Part shown: positions 51,578-59,680 of the stretch, piece by piece
Numbering within the stretch: the stretch's first letter is position 1
Layout: each line of letters opens with the position of its first letter
NCBI RefSeq assembly: GCF_022698145.1
Contig: NZ_JALDAX010000002.1
Location: 434,001-498,000 of the forward strand
DNA from: Streptomyces spinosisporus
Lineage (GTDB): Bacteria > Actinomycetota > Actinomycetes > Streptomycetales > Streptomycetaceae
Length of the DNA: 64,000 nt
Reading direction: 5' to 3'
The notes under the pieces: generated by a model
The model's database searches: none
Told to the model about the DNA's origin: nothing
Seen by the model: the letters and a program-made list of their open reading frames with translations, nothing else
Position numbers and translations under genes: made by a program

Positions 51578-53142
51578 CGGGCGCCGTCCTCGTCGTTCTC
51601 TGCGTGCTCCAGGTGGCCGGAGGCCGCACCCGTCATGGCGGAGCCCAGCTCCTCGGGGGTGATGGTGGCGGGGTCGGCGTCGGCGACCAGCCGGCCGCGG
51701 TACATCACCCGCAGGGTGTCGGAGAGCCCGATGAGCTCGTCCAGGTCCGCGGAGATCAGCAGCACGGCCAGGCCCTCGCGGCGGGCCTCGCGGATGTGGT
51801 CCCAGATCGCGGCCTGCGCGCCGACGTCCACACCGCGGGTGGGGTGGGCGGCGATGAGCAGCTTGGGCGCGTGGCTCATCTCGCGGCCGACGATCAGCTT
51901 CTGCTGGTTGCCGCCGGACAGGGAGGCCGCGGTGACCTCGATGCCGGGCGTACGGACGTCGTAGGCCTGGATGATGCGTTCGGTGTCGGCGCGGGCGCCG
52001 CCGATGTCGAGCAGCCGGCCGCGGGAGTTGGGCTTCTCGGTGACATGGCCGAGGATGCGGTTCTCCCACAGCGGGGCCTCGAGGAGTAGGCCGTGGCGGT
52101 GGCGGTCCTCGGGGATGTAGCCGACGCCGGCCTCGCGGCGGCGGCGGGTCGGGGCGTGCGAGATGTCGGCGCCGTCGAGCGTGATGGAGCCGGCGTCGGG
52201 GTCGCGGATCCCGACGATCGCCTCGACCAGCTCGGACTGGCCGTTGCCCTCCACACCGGCGATGCCGAGGACCTCGCCCTTGTGGATGGTGAAGCCGATC
52301 TCGTCGAGGATGATCCGCTCGACGCCGTCGAGGTCCGTCTGGCTCAGGTGCAGGCCCGACACCTTCAGCATCGGTACGTCCGTGACCGTGGACTCCTCGG
52401 TCTCGGGCGTGGGCAGTTCGCTGCCGACCATCAGCTCGGCGAGCTGCTTGGAGGTGGTATTGCGCGGGTCGACGGTGCCGACGGTGGTGCCGCGCCGGAT
52501 GACGGTGATCTCGTCGGCGACGGAGAGCACCTCGCCCAGCTTGTGGGAGATGAAGATGACCGTGAGGCCCTCGGCCTTGAGCTCGCGCAGGTTGTCGAAG
52601 AGGGCGTCGACCTCCTGCGGCACGAGGACGGCGGTGGGTTCGTCGAGGATGAGGGTCTTGGCGCCGCGGTAGAGGACCTTGAGGATCTCCACGCGCTGGC
52701 GGTCGGCGACGCCGAGCTGTTCGAGGAGGACGTCGGGCCGTACGTTCAGCCCGTACGCGTCGGAGATCTCCTTGATCCTGGCGCGGGCGGCGGCGCCGAT
52801 GCCGTGCAGCTTCTCCGCCCCGAGGACGACGTTCTCCAGGACGGTGAGGTTGTCGGCGAGCATGAAGTGCTGGTGCACCATGCCGATGCCGCGCGCGATG
52901 GCGTCTGCGGGGTTGTTGAAGACGACGCGCTCGCCGCTGACCGTGATGGTGCCCTCGTCCGGCTGCTGCATGCCGTAGAGGATCTTCATCAGGGTGGACT
53001 TGCCGGCGCCGTTCTCTCCGCAGAGCGCGTGGACGGTGCCCGCGGCGACGGTGATGTCGATGTCGCGGTTGGCCACGACACCCGGGAAGCGTTTGGTGAT
53101 GCCGCGCAGTTCGACGGCAGCGGGAGGGCTGGACGCGTTGAT
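51574..53142 (-). CDS. Nucleoside ABC transporter ATP-binding protein, two ATPase domains, apparent ATC start
   Basis: A 522-residue double ATPase as in RbsA/NupO importers. Domain 1 has Walker A GENGAGKST and signature LGVADRQRVEI; domain 2 has the loop GVEGNGQSEL and signature LSGGNQQKLIVGRE. The conserved N-terminus (NASSPPAAVELRGITKRFPGVVANRDIDI) starts before any ATG, GTG or TTG: the codon in the start position is ATC at 53142, six bases behind GGAGAG. The first standard start, GTG 53076, would remove the A-loop Phe and the first strand of domain 1. I therefore take ATC as the probable start. The end overlaps the first permease gene. A shared-type operator and a promoter lie 75 bp upstream. 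Confidence 0.88.
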   Translation of the reverse strand: MNASSPPAAVELRGITKRFPGVVANRDIDITVAAGTVHALCGENGAGKSTLMKILYGMQQPDEGTITVSGERVVFNNPADAIARGIGMVHQHFMLADNLTVLENVVLGAEKLHGIGAAARARIKEISDAYGLNVRPDVLLEQLGVADRQRVEILKVLYRGAKTLILDEPTAVLVPQEVDALFDNLRELKAEGLTVIFISHKLGEVLSVADEITVIRRGTTVGTVDPRNTTSKQLAELMVGSELPTPETEESTVTDVPMLKVSGLHLSQTDLDGVERIILDEIGFTIHKGEVLGIAGVEGNGQSELVEAIVGIRDPDAGSITLDGADISHAPTRRRREAGVGYIPEDRHRHGLLLEAPLWENRILGHVTEKPNSRGRLLDIGGARADTERIIQAYDVRTPGIEVTAASLSGGNQQKLIVGREMSHAPKLLIAAHPTRGVDVGAQAAIWDHIREARREGLAVLLISADLDELIGLSDTLRVMYRGRLVADADPATITPEELGSAMTGAASGHLEHAENDEDGAR

Positions 53143-53216
53143 GGCGCACTCTCCTGGGGGAAAGGGGCTGCATAGGGGAGGGCAGGCGTCGGCGACGCTA
53201 GCGCGGCAACTCCATG

Positions 53217-53228
53217 CTACACGCGTAG
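53217..53228 (-). promoter_or_regulatory. Operator variant in front of the nucleoside ABC ATPase gene
   Basis: Read toward the gene: CTACGCGTGTAG, one base from the perfect palindrome. It sits between the BMP gene terminator and the ATPase gene, overlapping a possible -10 box TAGCAT, and so would give the ABC-cdd-deoA genes a second, coregulated promoter. Confidence 0.65.
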
Positions 53229-53245
53229 AGTTGACACATTGTTAT

Positions 53246-53285
53246 GGCTCGGCGAGGGGGTTGTCACCAGCCCCTTCGCCGAGCC
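53246..53285 (-). terminator. Terminator or attenuator between the BMP lipoprotein and ATPase genes
   Basis: Perfect 10-bp arms GGCTCGGCGA / TCGCCGAGCC continued by GGGG/CCCC, inside one functional operon. Partial read-through would give more binding protein than membrane complex. Confidence 0.75.
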
Positions 53286-53308
53286 GTGGTCCGGCGGGAA
53301 CCGTCAGG

Positions 53309-54367
53309 TCACGGAGCGGTCTTGACCTTGGTGGTGCCGTCGACGATCTTCTTCTTGGCAGCGTCCAGCTTCGGCTGGATGTCGTTGATGAAGCCACCGC
53401 TGGTGGCCAGCTTCACGCCGCCCTTGGCGAGCGAGTAGACCTGGTTGCCGGTCAGCGGCTTGCCGTCGTGCACGGACTTGATGAAGTCGTACACACCGAC
53501 GTCCACGTTCTTGACCATCGAGGTCAGGATCGAGCTCTTGTAGGCGGACAGACCCGGGATGTTGTACTGGTCGGAGTCCACACCGATGGCCCAGGCGCCC
53601 TTGACGCCGTGGACGGCCTCGATCGCGCCGTTGCCGGAGGAGCCGGCCGCCGTGTAGATGACGTCCGCGCCCTTGTCGAGCATGCCCTGCGCGGCCTCCT
53701 TGCCCTTGTCGGGGCTGGAGAAGCCGGAGAGGTCGGAGCCGTGCGTCAGGTACTGCACGTCGACCTTGACCTTGGCGTTGGTGTCCTTGACGCCCTGGAC
53801 GTAACCCGCCTCGAACTTCTTGATGAGCGGGGTGTCCACACCGCCGATGAAGCCGACGTGGTCCTTCTTGGTCTTCAGCGCCGCCGCGACACCGGCCAGG
53901 TACGAGCCCTGCTCCTCGGTGAAGGTGATGCTGTTGACGTTGTCGCCCTTCACCACCGAGTCGACGATGCCGAAGCTGATCTTCGGGTACTTCGCCGCGA
54001 CCTTCTGCATCGAGGTGGCGTAGGAGAAGCCGACGCCGACGATGGGGTTGTAGCCGGCGTCCGCCAGGTCGGTCAGGCGCTGCTCGCGGTCGGCCTCGGT
54101 GTCGGAGGTCTTGGCGGTCAGCTCCTTGATCGAGCCGCCGAACTCGGACTTGGCCTTGTCGGCGCCACGGGCTGCGGAGTCGTTGAAGGAACGGTCTCCA
54201 CGGCCGCCGACGTCGAAGGCGAGGCCGATCTTGACGCCCTTGCCGCCACCTGCGGAGGCGGACGAGTCGCTGTCACTGTCGGACGAGGTGCTGCCACACG
54301 CGGTGGCAGACAGTGCGAGAGCTGCGGAGGCGATACACGCAGCGGAAAGCTTGGCTACCCGGCGCAC
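53309..54367 (-). CDS. BMP-family nucleoside-binding lipoprotein
   Basis: Extracellular binding protein of the importer, 352 residues. Lipoprotein signal (RRVAKLSAACIASAALALSATACGS) with lipobox, a Ser/Asp/Gly linker, then a periplasmic-binding-protein fold of the BMP/PnrA type: GLAFDVGGRGDRSFNDSAARGADKAKSEFG, GVGFSYATSMQKVAAKYPKISFGIVDS, FTEEQGSYLAGVAAAL, VIYTAAGSSGNGAIEAV and AIGVDSDQYN. PnrA-type proteins bind purine nucleosides, with the Asp of FDVGGRGD/FN region and a late Asp contacting the ribose. GTG 54367 follows GAAGGAG. The degenerate operator copy lies about 110 bp upstream. First gene of the transport operon. Confidence 0.93.
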   Translation of the reverse strand: MRRVAKLSAACIASAALALSATACGSTSSDSDSDSSASAGGGKGVKIGLAFDVGGRGDRSFNDSAARGADKAKSEFGGSIKELTAKTSDTEADREQRLTDLADAGYNPIVGVGFSYATSMQKVAAKYPKISFGIVDSVVKGDNVNSITFTEEQGSYLAGVAAALKTKKDHVGFIGGVDTPLIKKFEAGYVQGVKDTNAKVKVDVQYLTHGSDLSGFSSPDKGKEAAQGMLDKGADVIYTAAGSSGNGAIEAVHGVKGAWAIGVDSDQYNIPGLSAYKSSILTSMVKNVDVGVYDFIKSVHDGKPLTGNQVYSLAKGGVKLATSGGFINDIQPKLDAAKKKIVDGTTKVKTAP

Positions 54368-54474
54368 GGGAAGGCTCCTTCACCTGACCTGAGCGCCTCG
54401 TCGGCGCTTGATGTGAGCACCATGCCAGTGCTCGAGCCGGAACGCCCCGGCGGCGTTGGCTTCGCGGCATCGTA

Positions 54475-54486
54475 ACGCGCGTAGAT
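54475..54486 (-). promoter_or_regulatory. Operator variant in front of the BMP lipoprotein gene
   Basis: Read toward the gene: ATCTACGCGCGTTACGAT. The first ten of the twelve bases match the palindrome exactly, including the flanking AT shared with add and purine nucleoside phosphorylase. TACGAT at its end could be the -10 box. Confidence 0.7.
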
Positions 54487-54622
54487 GTCAGAAAAACACC
54501 TCTCGCGAAGCCGTTATCGATTCGAGGCAAACACCGTCTGAACTCGGGACCTTGCGGCCCCGAGCCGATCATTTCGAAGCGTGAACGAATGGCTTACAAC
54601 CGTGTTGCGCCGGACGGCGGAA

Positions 54623-54640
54623 CGGCCCCCGCAGGGGCCG
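54623..54640 (-). terminator. Small hairpin behind the M20 amidohydrolase gene
   Basis: CGGCCCC / GGGGCCG arms with a 4-base loop, about 14 bp past the stop codon. Confidence 0.55.
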
Positions 54641-54653
54641 CCCGGCCGGTGGT

Positions 54654-55877
54654 TCAGGCGCCCGCCGCGTCCAGCAGGGCCGCCGCCGTGAACAGCTCCA
54701 CACCCACCGTGATCGCCGACTCGTCGGCGTCGAAGTCGCCCTGGTGCAGGTCGCGCACCGTGCGCTCGCCCGGGGTGCGCACGCCGAGCCGGGCCATGGC
54801 GCCGGGCACATGCTCCAGGTACCAGGAGAAGTCCTCGCCGCCGAGGCTCTGCTCGGTGCTCTCCACGGACTGCGCCCCGCGCCGCGCGGTCATGGCGTCG
54901 CGCAGCAGGTCGGTCACGTCGGGGTCGTTGACCACCGGCGGGACGCCGCGTACGTAGTTGATCTCCGGCTTGGCGCCGTGCAGGTTGGCGACCTCGTCGA
55001 TGGCGGCGACGACCATGTCCGGGGCCTGCCGCCAGGCGTCGATGTCGAGGCAGCGCACCGTGCCGGAGAGCTCGGCGTGCTGCGGGATGACGTTCGGGGC
55101 GTGCCCGGACTCGATCCGGCCCCAGGTGACGGCGAGCCCGCTGCGGGTGTCCACGCGCCGGCCGACCAGCGCGGGCACGTCGGTGACGACGCGGGCGGCC
55201 GCGGTGACCAGGTCGGTGGTGAGGTGGGGGCGCGCCGTGTGGCCGCCGGGGCCGTCCAGGCCGATCTCCAGTCGGTCGCAGGCGGAGGTGATGGCGCCCT
55301 GCCGCAGGCCGATGCGCCCGGCGTCCACCCGGGGGTCGCAGTGCACGGCGATCATCCGCCCCACCCCGTCGAGCACCCCGCACTCGATCGCGTCGGCGGC
55401 GCCGCCGGGCAGGACCTCCTCGGCCGGCTGGAAGACGAGGCGGACCGGGCGGGGCAGCAGGCCGCGGCGGTGCAGATCGGCGAGCACGAGACCGGCGCCC
55501 AGTACGACGGTGGTGTGCACGTCGTGACCGCAGGCGTGGGCCCGGTCGGGCACGGTGGAGCGGTAGGCGCACTCGCTCTTGGTGTCCGGGATGGGCAGGG
55601 CGTCGATGTCGGCGCGCAGCCCCAGCATGGGCCGCCCGCCGTCCCACTCACCGATGTCGCACACGAGCCCGGTACCGGTGGCGAGCACCCGCGGCGCAAG
55701 GCCTGCCGCCTCCAGGCGGCCCTTGATCGCGGCGGTGGTGCGGAACTCCTGGTTGCCGAGTTCGGGATGCATGTGCAAGTCGCGCCGGAAGGCCACGAGT
55801 TCGGCACGCAGCTCCTCGGGCAGCGTGCCGGGGAGCGCGGCTTCCCCGGGAAGGTCGACCTCGGGCTCGAGAGACAT
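54654..55877 (-). CDS. M20-family amidohydrolase (aminoacylase/hippurate hydrolase type)
   Basis: A 407-residue metal-dependent amidohydrolase: HMHPELGNQEFRTT, the metal motif AHACGHDVHTT, VFQPAEEVLPGGA with the catalytic Glu pair, GGHTARPHLTTD, and the late GGEDFSWYLEHVPGAM. This is the carboxypeptidase Ss1/IAA-amino-acid hydrolase branch, which splits N-acyl amino acids. ATG 55877 (MSLEPEVDLPGE) is used; GTG 55889 is in frame four codons earlier. It lies upstream of the BMP gene on the same strand, but the intervening hairpin and promoter separate them. Substrate unknown. Confidence 0.9.
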   Translation of the reverse strand: MSLEPEVDLPGEAALPGTLPEELRAELVAFRRDLHMHPELGNQEFRTTAAIKGRLEAAGLAPRVLATGTGLVCDIGEWDGGRPMLGLRADIDALPIPDTKSECAYRSTVPDRAHACGHDVHTTVVLGAGLVLADLHRRGLLPRPVRLVFQPAEEVLPGGAADAIECGVLDGVGRMIAVHCDPRVDAGRIGLRQGAITSACDRLEIGLDGPGGHTARPHLTTDLVTAAARVVTDVPALVGRRVDTRSGLAVTWGRIESGHAPNVIPQHAELSGTVRCLDIDAWRQAPDMVVAAIDEVANLHGAKPEINYVRGVPPVVNDPDVTDLLRDAMTARRGAQSVESTEQSLGGEDFSWYLEHVPGAMARLGVRTPGERTVRDLHQGDFDADESAITVGVELFTAAALLDAAGA

Positions 55878-56105
55878 CAGTTGCTTCACCCTCTAAAGCG
55901 TAGGACGCCGGGGTGGCCAACTGACCCTCGATCAACAAAAGTTCAACCCCTCAGGGGAAGAAAATCTGGCCGCTCGACGCATAGCTGTGAGTAGAGATGG
56001 GTAAACCTGTCTTTTCTCTACGCATACCACGCTCGGCAGGGCCACGGCGGTTCTGGTCCACCTGTCGGGACGGGCACTTCTGTACAGCGGCCGGACAGCG
56101 GCCGG

Positions 56106-57212
56106 TCAAGCCGCCGTCACCGCCGACAGCCGGGTCACGTCCCGGGCCGTTCCCGTCACGCCCGACAGGAAGCCCTGGGCCCGGGGAGAGGCGTTCTCCG
56201 TCAGCCAGGCGGGGTCGATGTCGCAGACGGCGACGCGGACCTCCGTGCCGGCCAGGGCGAGCGGGAGGGTGTGGACGACCGTGGAGGGGAAGCTGAGGAT
56301 GGTCGCGCCGACGGGGCCGCGGCGGGCGATCAGCTCCAGCGGCAGGTCGGGGCGGACGATTTCCAGGCCGGTCTCCGTGGCCAGCCGGTGCAGCTTGTCC
56401 GTGCTCTCACGGCGGTGGGCGAAGTAGCGGGTGACGCCGTGCGCCTTGGCGAGGGTGCGGACGGCCTCCAGATAGCGGTCGCCGTCGACCACGCCGGTCT
56501 CCACCAGCGAGGTGCCCACCATGTCCGCGGTCCTGGTGATCCGGGGCGGGCCGAAGCGGGCCCGGGTCCAGGCGAAGTCGTTCGCCGTCACGGTCACCCC
56601 GTCCGGCCGCTCGTCCACCGGCATCGAGGAGAAGACCTCCACGTGCCGCCTGCCGCCGGGGGTCAGCCGGCGGCGGGCCGAGGAGGAGACAGGCGCGAAG
56701 ACCAGGTCCCGGGCGCCGGGGCGGCCGCCCTTGCGGTGCCAGCGCACCAGGCGCTCCCCGCGGGCGAGCTGGGCGACGAACTCCATCGTGGCCGTGCCGT
56801 CGTCGACCACGACGAGGTCACGAGCCCTGGTGATCGTCAGCAGGAGCTGCACGTAGCGGGAGAACGGGTCGCCCATGACGACCCGCCGCGCCCTGCGCAG
56901 CATCGGCGTCAGTCCGCCGATGGTCCGGAAGGGGGCGCCCGGACCGCCGCGCGCCTCCTCCCAGCGGACCTCGTAGCCCTCGCCCCGGGCCAGCTCCGCC
57001 ATCCGGCGCAGCTGGCCACGGGTCATGGGGTCGGTCGGGGACAGCACGACGAGCGTGAGAGTCGGCCGGGTGCCGGTTCCGCGTTCCGCGTCGGGGGCCT
57101 CCGGGGCCTCGGTGGCATGGAGGTGCGCCCACTCCAGCACGTTGAGCAGCTGTACCGGGCTCTCGACGAAGGCGAGAGTGTGGGTGCCGGCTGACCCGGC
57201 GCGGGGGCTCAT
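56106..57212 (-). CDS. Sialyltransferase-like glycosyltransferase (GT52/polysialyltransferase fold)
   Basis: A 368-residue cytoplasmic protein without membrane helices. The start THTLAFVESPVQLLNVLEW resembles the first strand of GT52-type sialyltransferases. An acidic motif LVVVDDGTATMEF corresponds to the D/E-D/E-G motif of bacterial sialyltransferases, HRRESTDKLHRL may stand for the HP motif, and ATILSFPSTVVHTLPLAL fits the Ser motif that binds the CMP phosphate. It lies directly downstream of neuB and the NeuA fusion on the same strand, 55 bp away, so it probably transfers the nonulosonic acid made by them to a growing cell-wall polymer. The family assignment is by motif only. Confidence 0.68.
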   Translation of the reverse strand: MSPRAGSAGTHTLAFVESPVQLLNVLEWAHLHATEAPEAPDAERGTGTRPTLTLVVLSPTDPMTRGQLRRMAELARGEGYEVRWEEARGGPGAPFRTIGGLTPMLRRARRVVMGDPFSRYVQLLLTITRARDLVVVDDGTATMEFVAQLARGERLVRWHRKGGRPGARDLVFAPVSSSARRRLTPGGRRHVEVFSSMPVDERPDGVTVTANDFAWTRARFGPPRITRTADMVGTSLVETGVVDGDRYLEAVRTLAKAHGVTRYFAHRRESTDKLHRLATETGLEIVRPDLPLELIARRGPVGATILSFPSTVVHTLPLALAGTEVRVAVCDIDPAWLTENASPRAQGFLSGVTGTARDVTRLSAVTAA

Positions 57213-57266
57213 CTACGTACGACCGTCCCGTCGTAGAGCGTTACAAGGGTGGGGCGTTGCAGGGGT

Positions 57267-58208
57267 TCAGACCGCGACCGGCTCGCCCGCGGCGGCGGCG
57301 ATCTCCGCCTCGGCGACGACGCCCGCGACACGGCGCAGCTTCTTCATGGGGCCGAGCTCGGAGTCGTAGACCTTCTTGACGCCGTCGCCGAGGGAGGCCT
57401 CGATGGTGCGGATGTCGCGGACCAGGCGCGTGAGGCCCTGCGGCTCGACGGAGGCGGCCTGGTCGGAGCCCCACATCGCGCGGTCCAGGGTGATGTGGCG
57501 CTCCACGAAGGTGGCGCCGAGGGCGACCGCGGCGAGGGTGGTCTGCAGGCCCGTCTCGTGGCCGGAGTAGCCGATCGGGACGTTCGGGTACTCCTGCTGG
57601 AGGGTGTTGATCACGCGGAGGTTGAGCTCCTCGGCGACGGACGGGTACGTCGACGTGGCGTGGCACATGAGGATGTTGTCGGAGCCGAGGACCTCGACCG
57701 CGTGGCGGATCTGCTTCGGGGTCGACATGCCGGTGGAGAGGATGATCGTGCGGCCCGTCGCACGCATCGCGCGCAGCAGCTCGTCGTCGGTCAGGGACGC
57801 GGAGGCGACCTTGTGGGCGGGGACGTCGAACTTCTCCAGGAAGGCGACGGCCTCGGTGTCCCACGGGGAGGCGAACCAGGCGATCCCCTTCTCCTTGCAG
57901 TACTCGTCGATCTGGCGGTACTCGTCCTCACCGAACTCCACGCGGTGGCGGTAGTCGATGTAGGTCATCCGGCCCCAGGGGGTGTCGCGCTCGATGTCCC
58001 ACTGGTCGCGCGGGGTGCAGATCTCGGGGGTGCGCTTCTGGAACTTGACGGCGTCGCAGCCGGCCTCGGCGGCCACGTCGATGAGCTTGAACGCGTTCTC
58101 CAGCTCGCCGTTGTGGTTGATGCCGATCTCGCCGCAGATGTAGACCGGCTGGCCCGGTCCGGCGAGGCGCGAGGAGCCGAACTTGCGCAGGCGGGGGTTG
58201 GTGCTCAT
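57267..58208 (-). CDS. neuB: Nonulosonic acid synthase, NeuB type, without SAF domain
   Basis: Condenses phosphoenolpyruvate with a six-carbon amino sugar or mannose (phosphate) to a nine-carbon 2-keto acid. The 313 residues form the NeuB TIM barrel: YICGEIGINHNGELENAFKLIDVAAEAGCDAVKFQKR, the metal-binding His in CHATSTYP and ERHITLDRAMWGSDQAASVEP. The antifreeze-like SAF domain that closes the active site in classical NeuB (about 345 residues) is absent. Streptomyces cell walls contain teichulosonic acid built from Kdn, and I recall this region in S. coelicolor being implicated in it, so Kdn or Kdn 9-phosphate synthase is a likely role. Start ATG 58208; 13 bp behind the NeuA fusion. Confidence 0.9.
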   Translation of the reverse strand: MSTNPRLRKFGSSRLAGPGQPVYICGEIGINHNGELENAFKLIDVAAEAGCDAVKFQKRTPEICTPRDQWDIERDTPWGRMTYIDYRHRVEFGEDEYRQIDEYCKEKGIAWFASPWDTEAVAFLEKFDVPAHKVASASLTDDELLRAMRATGRTIILSTGMSTPKQIRHAVEVLGSDNILMCHATSTYPSVAEELNLRVINTLQQEYPNVPIGYSGHETGLQTTLAAVALGATFVERHITLDRAMWGSDQAASVEPQGLTRLVRDIRTIEASLGDGVKKVYDSELGPMKKLRRVAGVVAEAEIAAAAGEPVAV

Positions 58209-58221
58209 GGCAGAACTGTCC

Positions 58222-59496
58222 TTACTTGTTTAGGGAGTCGAGAGAGGGGCCGAGGATCCAGCTGGCGATCTCTCGGATCGCGCCGTCGCCACCGGGGACG
58301 GTGGTGACCGCACGGGCGGCGCCGCGTACCACGTCGTGGGCGCTCGCGACCGCCACGGGCCAGCCCACGAGGGCGAAGCACGGAAGGTCGTTGACGTCGT
58401 TGCCGACGTAGAGCACGCGCTCGGGCGCGATGCCCTGCTCCTCGCACCACTGCTTCAGCGCGAGGTCCTTCCGGTCGATGCCGTGCAGGACCGGGATCTT
58501 GAGCTTCCGGGCCCGTGCGGCGACGACCGGGTTCTTCTCCGTGGAGAGGATCAGCATGTTCAGCCCGCTCCTGCGCAGGGCGGCGATGCCGAGGCCGTCC
58601 CCGCGGTGCACGGAGACGAACTCCTTTCCGTCGGAGTCGATCAGCACCCGGTCGTCGGTCTGGGTGCCGTCGAAGTCCAGTACGACCGCGTCGATGTCGT
58701 CGGCGGTCGGCAGCGAACCGGGGCGGTCCGCGTCGAAGAGGGGGGCCAGCGCGCGGGCGCGGGCCAGGTCGTGCGGGTCGTCGATCTCCAGCACGCGCGC
58801 GGGGTCCGTGCGGACCAGTTCGGTGCGGCCGAAGAAGCGGTGCTGGTGCTTGCGGAAGCCGGCCGCGTCCATGCCGTAGACCGCGCCGGTCTCCAGGAAG
58901 TCCTGGGGGCGGTCCTGGCGGCGCGGCCTGAAGGACTTGTCGTGGTTGATGCCGTAGCCGCCGCCGGTGGCCGCGTCGGCCTCCGTGACGCTGCCGGCCG
59001 CGTCTGCGTCGTCGGTGTAGTCGGCGTCGCGCCATACGAAGCCGTGGAAGGGGGCCACGGTGTGTGCGGTGTCGGCGCCGTTCTGTACGACGGCTGCGAC
59101 GACGCCGTCCACGTCCTCGCGGACGATGAAGGGGCTGGTGCACTGCACCAGCAGCACCACGTCCACGGGCGAGCCGTGCAGCGCCTCGTGGGCGTCCATC
59201 GCGTGCAGTACGGCCGCCTCGGAGGTCGCCGTGTCACCGGCGATGGCCGCGGGCCGCAGCACGATCTCGGCGCCGGCCTCGCGCGCCGCCGCCGCGATGG
59301 CCTGGTCGTCGGTGGACACCACGACATCGGTCACCAGCCGCGACGCCCGGCACTCACGCACCGCCCGCGCCACCAGCGGCACACCACCGACAGGCAGCAG
59401 ATTCTTCGCGGGCACCCCCTTGGAGCCGCCGCGCGCGGGAATCACCGCGAGCACCCGACGCACCGAAGCGCCCGTTCGTGCCGGGGAGTCAGACAT
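58222..59496 (-). CDS. neuA: CMP-nonulosonate cytidylyltransferase fused to a HAD phosphatase
   Basis: A 424-residue two-domain protein. Residues about 15-240 are a NeuA-type cytidylyltransferase (VLAVIPARGGSKGVPAKNLLPVGG, VVVSTDD, LLVQCTSPFIVREDVDG), and about 265-420 a KdsC/NeuA-C-like HAD phosphatase (AVVLDFDGTQTDDRVLIDSDGKEFVSVHRGDGLGI, ILSTEKNPVVAARARKL, VLYVGNDVNDLPCF). One protein could thus remove the 9-phosphate and activate the acid as CMP sugar. ATG 59496 is chosen over GTG 59505 because AAGGAG stands eight bases before it and overlaps the GTG. It is followed by neuB 13 bp later, so the two pathway steps are coexpressed. Confidence 0.92.
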   Translation of the reverse strand: MSDSPARTGASVRRVLAVIPARGGSKGVPAKNLLPVGGVPLVARAVRECRASRLVTDVVVSTDDQAIAAAAREAGAEIVLRPAAIAGDTATSEAAVLHAMDAHEALHGSPVDVVLLVQCTSPFIVREDVDGVVAAVVQNGADTAHTVAPFHGFVWRDADYTDDADAAGSVTEADAATGGGYGINHDKSFRPRRQDRPQDFLETGAVYGMDAAGFRKHQHRFFGRTELVRTDPARVLEIDDPHDLARARALAPLFDADRPGSLPTADDIDAVVLDFDGTQTDDRVLIDSDGKEFVSVHRGDGLGIAALRRSGLNMLILSTEKNPVVAARARKLKIPVLHGIDRKDLALKQWCEEQGIAPERVLYVGNDVNDLPCFALVGWPVAVASAHDVVRGAARAVTTVPGGDGAIREIASWILGPSLDSLNK

Positions 59497-59577
59497 GGAT
59501 TGCACTCCTTGCGCAGAAGTTCGCAGGGCTTGGGAGGGCGGCGGGGCCGCCCGACAGGGGCGCCGGGCCGCCCCCCC

Positions 59578-59650
59578 AGGGGCGCGGGGCTGCCTCGATC
59601 AGCGGCTCCGCCGCGGGGCGCGACCAGCCCCGACGGCGCCGCGGCCACCC
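59578..59650. repeat. Copy 3 of the dispersed GGGGCGCGGGG element, diverged
   Basis: AGGGGCGCGGGGCTGC followed by GCGACCAGCCCCGACGGCGC, the longer form of the Streptomyces intergenic motif, filling the gap between the glycosyltransferase gene and the NeuA fusion gene. Confidence 0.5.
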
Positions 59651-59680
59651 GACGGCCGGAGTCGGCACCACCGATGGCTC

